This document shows positions 62,890 to 64,000 of a stretch of 64,000 nucleotides of DNA, piece after piece. Under the pieces are notes generated by a model. That model ran no database searches, was not told the origin of the DNA, and saw nothing but the letters and a program-made list of their open reading frames with translations. The DNA lies in NCBI GenBank assembly GCA_012845835.1, contig JABAKD010000021.1:2803706-2867705 (forward strand), written 5' to 3'. The stretch comes from Undaria pinnatifida (Eukaryota; Sar; Phaeophyceae; Laminariales; Alariaceae). The stretch's first letter is position 1. Every line of letters begins with the position of its first letter. A program made the position numbers and the translations under genes.

Positions 62890-63290
62890 CACACCAAACC
62901 AAACCAAACCATACCAAAACGCAACCATGCCATACCAACCCAAACCAGACCCAAACCAAACCAAACCAAATCAGACCATACCATACCATACCATACCATA
63001 CCACACCATACCATACCATACCATACCATACCATACCACACCATACCATACCATACCATACCATACCAAAGCATACCATACCATACCATACCAAACCGAA
63101 CCAAACCAAACCAAACCAAACCAAACCAAACCAAACCAAACCACACCAAACCACACCAAACCAAACCAAACCAAACCAAACCAAACCAGAGCAAACCACT
63201 CGAAACCAAACCAAACCAAGCCAAGCCAAACCAAACCAAACAAGTTAAACCAAACCGAGCAAGTCAAACAAAACAAAAACAAACCAAGCC
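62890..63290 (+). repeat. CCAAA/CCATA pentanucleotide satellite
   Basis: About 80 units, with a CCATA block (62975-63100) set between CCAAA blocks. The same unit as the array in NOP53 intron 6. Confidence 0.97.
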
Positions 63291-63329
63291 AAGCATCTCA
63301 CATCGTGGAAATACTCGTCCAGGTCGACT

Positions 63330-63700
63330 CGTTCCTCCTGCACAAAGGGAATGATCGCATCACGTAGTGTGAATATGGCAAGGCACCCACGAGGCGGTTA
63401 CATAGTAATACCCATTGCTGTCTCTGGAGTGGCCACACCAGAACACAAAGGAACCCATTGGCGCTGTCATCCACAAGCAACAATGTAGGCGCAGCAAGGT
63501 GCCGAAGTTCGTCTTACGAGCGGTTCTTGGAAAGATGCAGTTCACCCTTCGGGCGACTCGCCGAACACCTCACGGCGCTTCGCGCTTGGTGCCAGCAATG
63601 TTTGCCTGGTTCGTGAAAAGCCGACGTGCTCCGTCCCGGCATAGTAGGGATGCGAGGGTCTATGGTCATACGACTTCGTCCAAGCACAAACTGAGTACCC
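63330..63700 (+). repeat. Dispersed repeat DR550, copy 3, 5'-truncated
   Basis: 'gcacaaagggaatgatcgca', 'cacccacgaggcggttacat' and 'cgactcgccgaacacctcac' match copies 1 and 2. It has a short extra stretch near 63485. Confidence 0.87.
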
Positions 63701-63704
63701 CCCC

Positions 63705-63959
63705 CTCCCCCTGCCCCGCCCCCCGCCCCACCCCCCAGTATCGCTCTAGCACCACCACTACCACTCCCACCACCACCACGGTATTGCTCTACCACTCCCA
63801 CAACCACCACCTTTCCCACCCCCACCCCCCCACATCACCACTCTCATCCCCACCCCCCCACATCGCCACTGCCACCACCGCCGCCGTCACCACCAACATC
63901 AACAACAACTACACTCCCATAACCACTACCACTACTACTATTGCTAATGCTACTACTAT

Positions 63960-63996
<37 letters not shown>

Positions 63997-64000
63997 GCTG
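63705..64000. repeat. CCACCA and CTACTA simple repeats
   Basis: C-rich then CAC/CTA-rich sequence to the window edge, ending in a pure ACT trinucleotide run (63930-64000). Confidence 0.9.

Overview
The window is eukaryotic nuclear DNA from a repeat-rich genome. It has spliced genes with GT-AG introns, long introns, microsatellites in every reading context, tRNA-derived SINEs, small terminal-inverted-repeat elements and a chromodomain-type Ty3/gypsy retrotransposon. Nothing bacterial is present: no operons and no ribosome binding sites. The style (GC-balanced exons, introns of 0.5-5 kb, trinucleotide and GGGTC-type repeats) fits a stramenopile alga, perhaps a brown alga. That placement is an inference and not proven by any single feature.

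Layout. 1-900: nothing recognised. 898-9446: a decayed Ty3/gypsy element with unequal LTRs. Its interior holds a NADAR domain, an integrase (H2C2 zinc finger and D,D-35-E core), a GPY/F module, a chromodomain and a second small reader-like domain. I could not find a reverse transcriptase. 9.6-14.4 kb: SINEs and duplicated blocks. 14864-28961: an eight-exon gene on the plus strand that I identify as NOP53 (GLTSCR2/PICT1 family), a nucleolar factor for 60S ribosome assembly. All exon phases agree and give 438 residues. Its introns are full of transposons and, unusually, of decayed partial copies of its own exons. 29-39.5 kb: dispersed repeats, dense palindromic sequence (32.6-33.8 kb) and a TRIM-like element. 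39528-41886: a four-exon gene for a 329-residue protein with a signal peptide and a six-cysteine block, of unknown family. 42-44.5 kb: a 21-bp minisatellite with higher-order repeats. 44.5-51 kb: small inverted-repeat elements and a 1.1-kb field of CCATGG palindromes. 51-55.5 kb: C-rich DNA without a recognised gene. 56062-57183: a probable last exon, minus strand, of a disordered, glycine- and alanine-rich protein. 58.6-60.3 kb: a 10-bp minisatellite. 60-64 kb: SINEs, nested small elements and a CCATA/CCAAA satellite.

Repeat families defined by comparison within the window: SINE-A (5 copies) and SINE-B (3), both with tRNA-like A and B boxes; MITE-1 (TIR GCTACGATAGAGGT, about ten copies) and MITE-2 (TIR CTACGRTAGCCCCC, 2); a GGGTC foldback family (4); DR550, a 550-bp dispersed repeat (3 long copies and 1 fragment); and several pairwise duplications. 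NOP53 is the only gene whose function I can name. It is a housekeeping gene, and it appears intact despite the damage around it.
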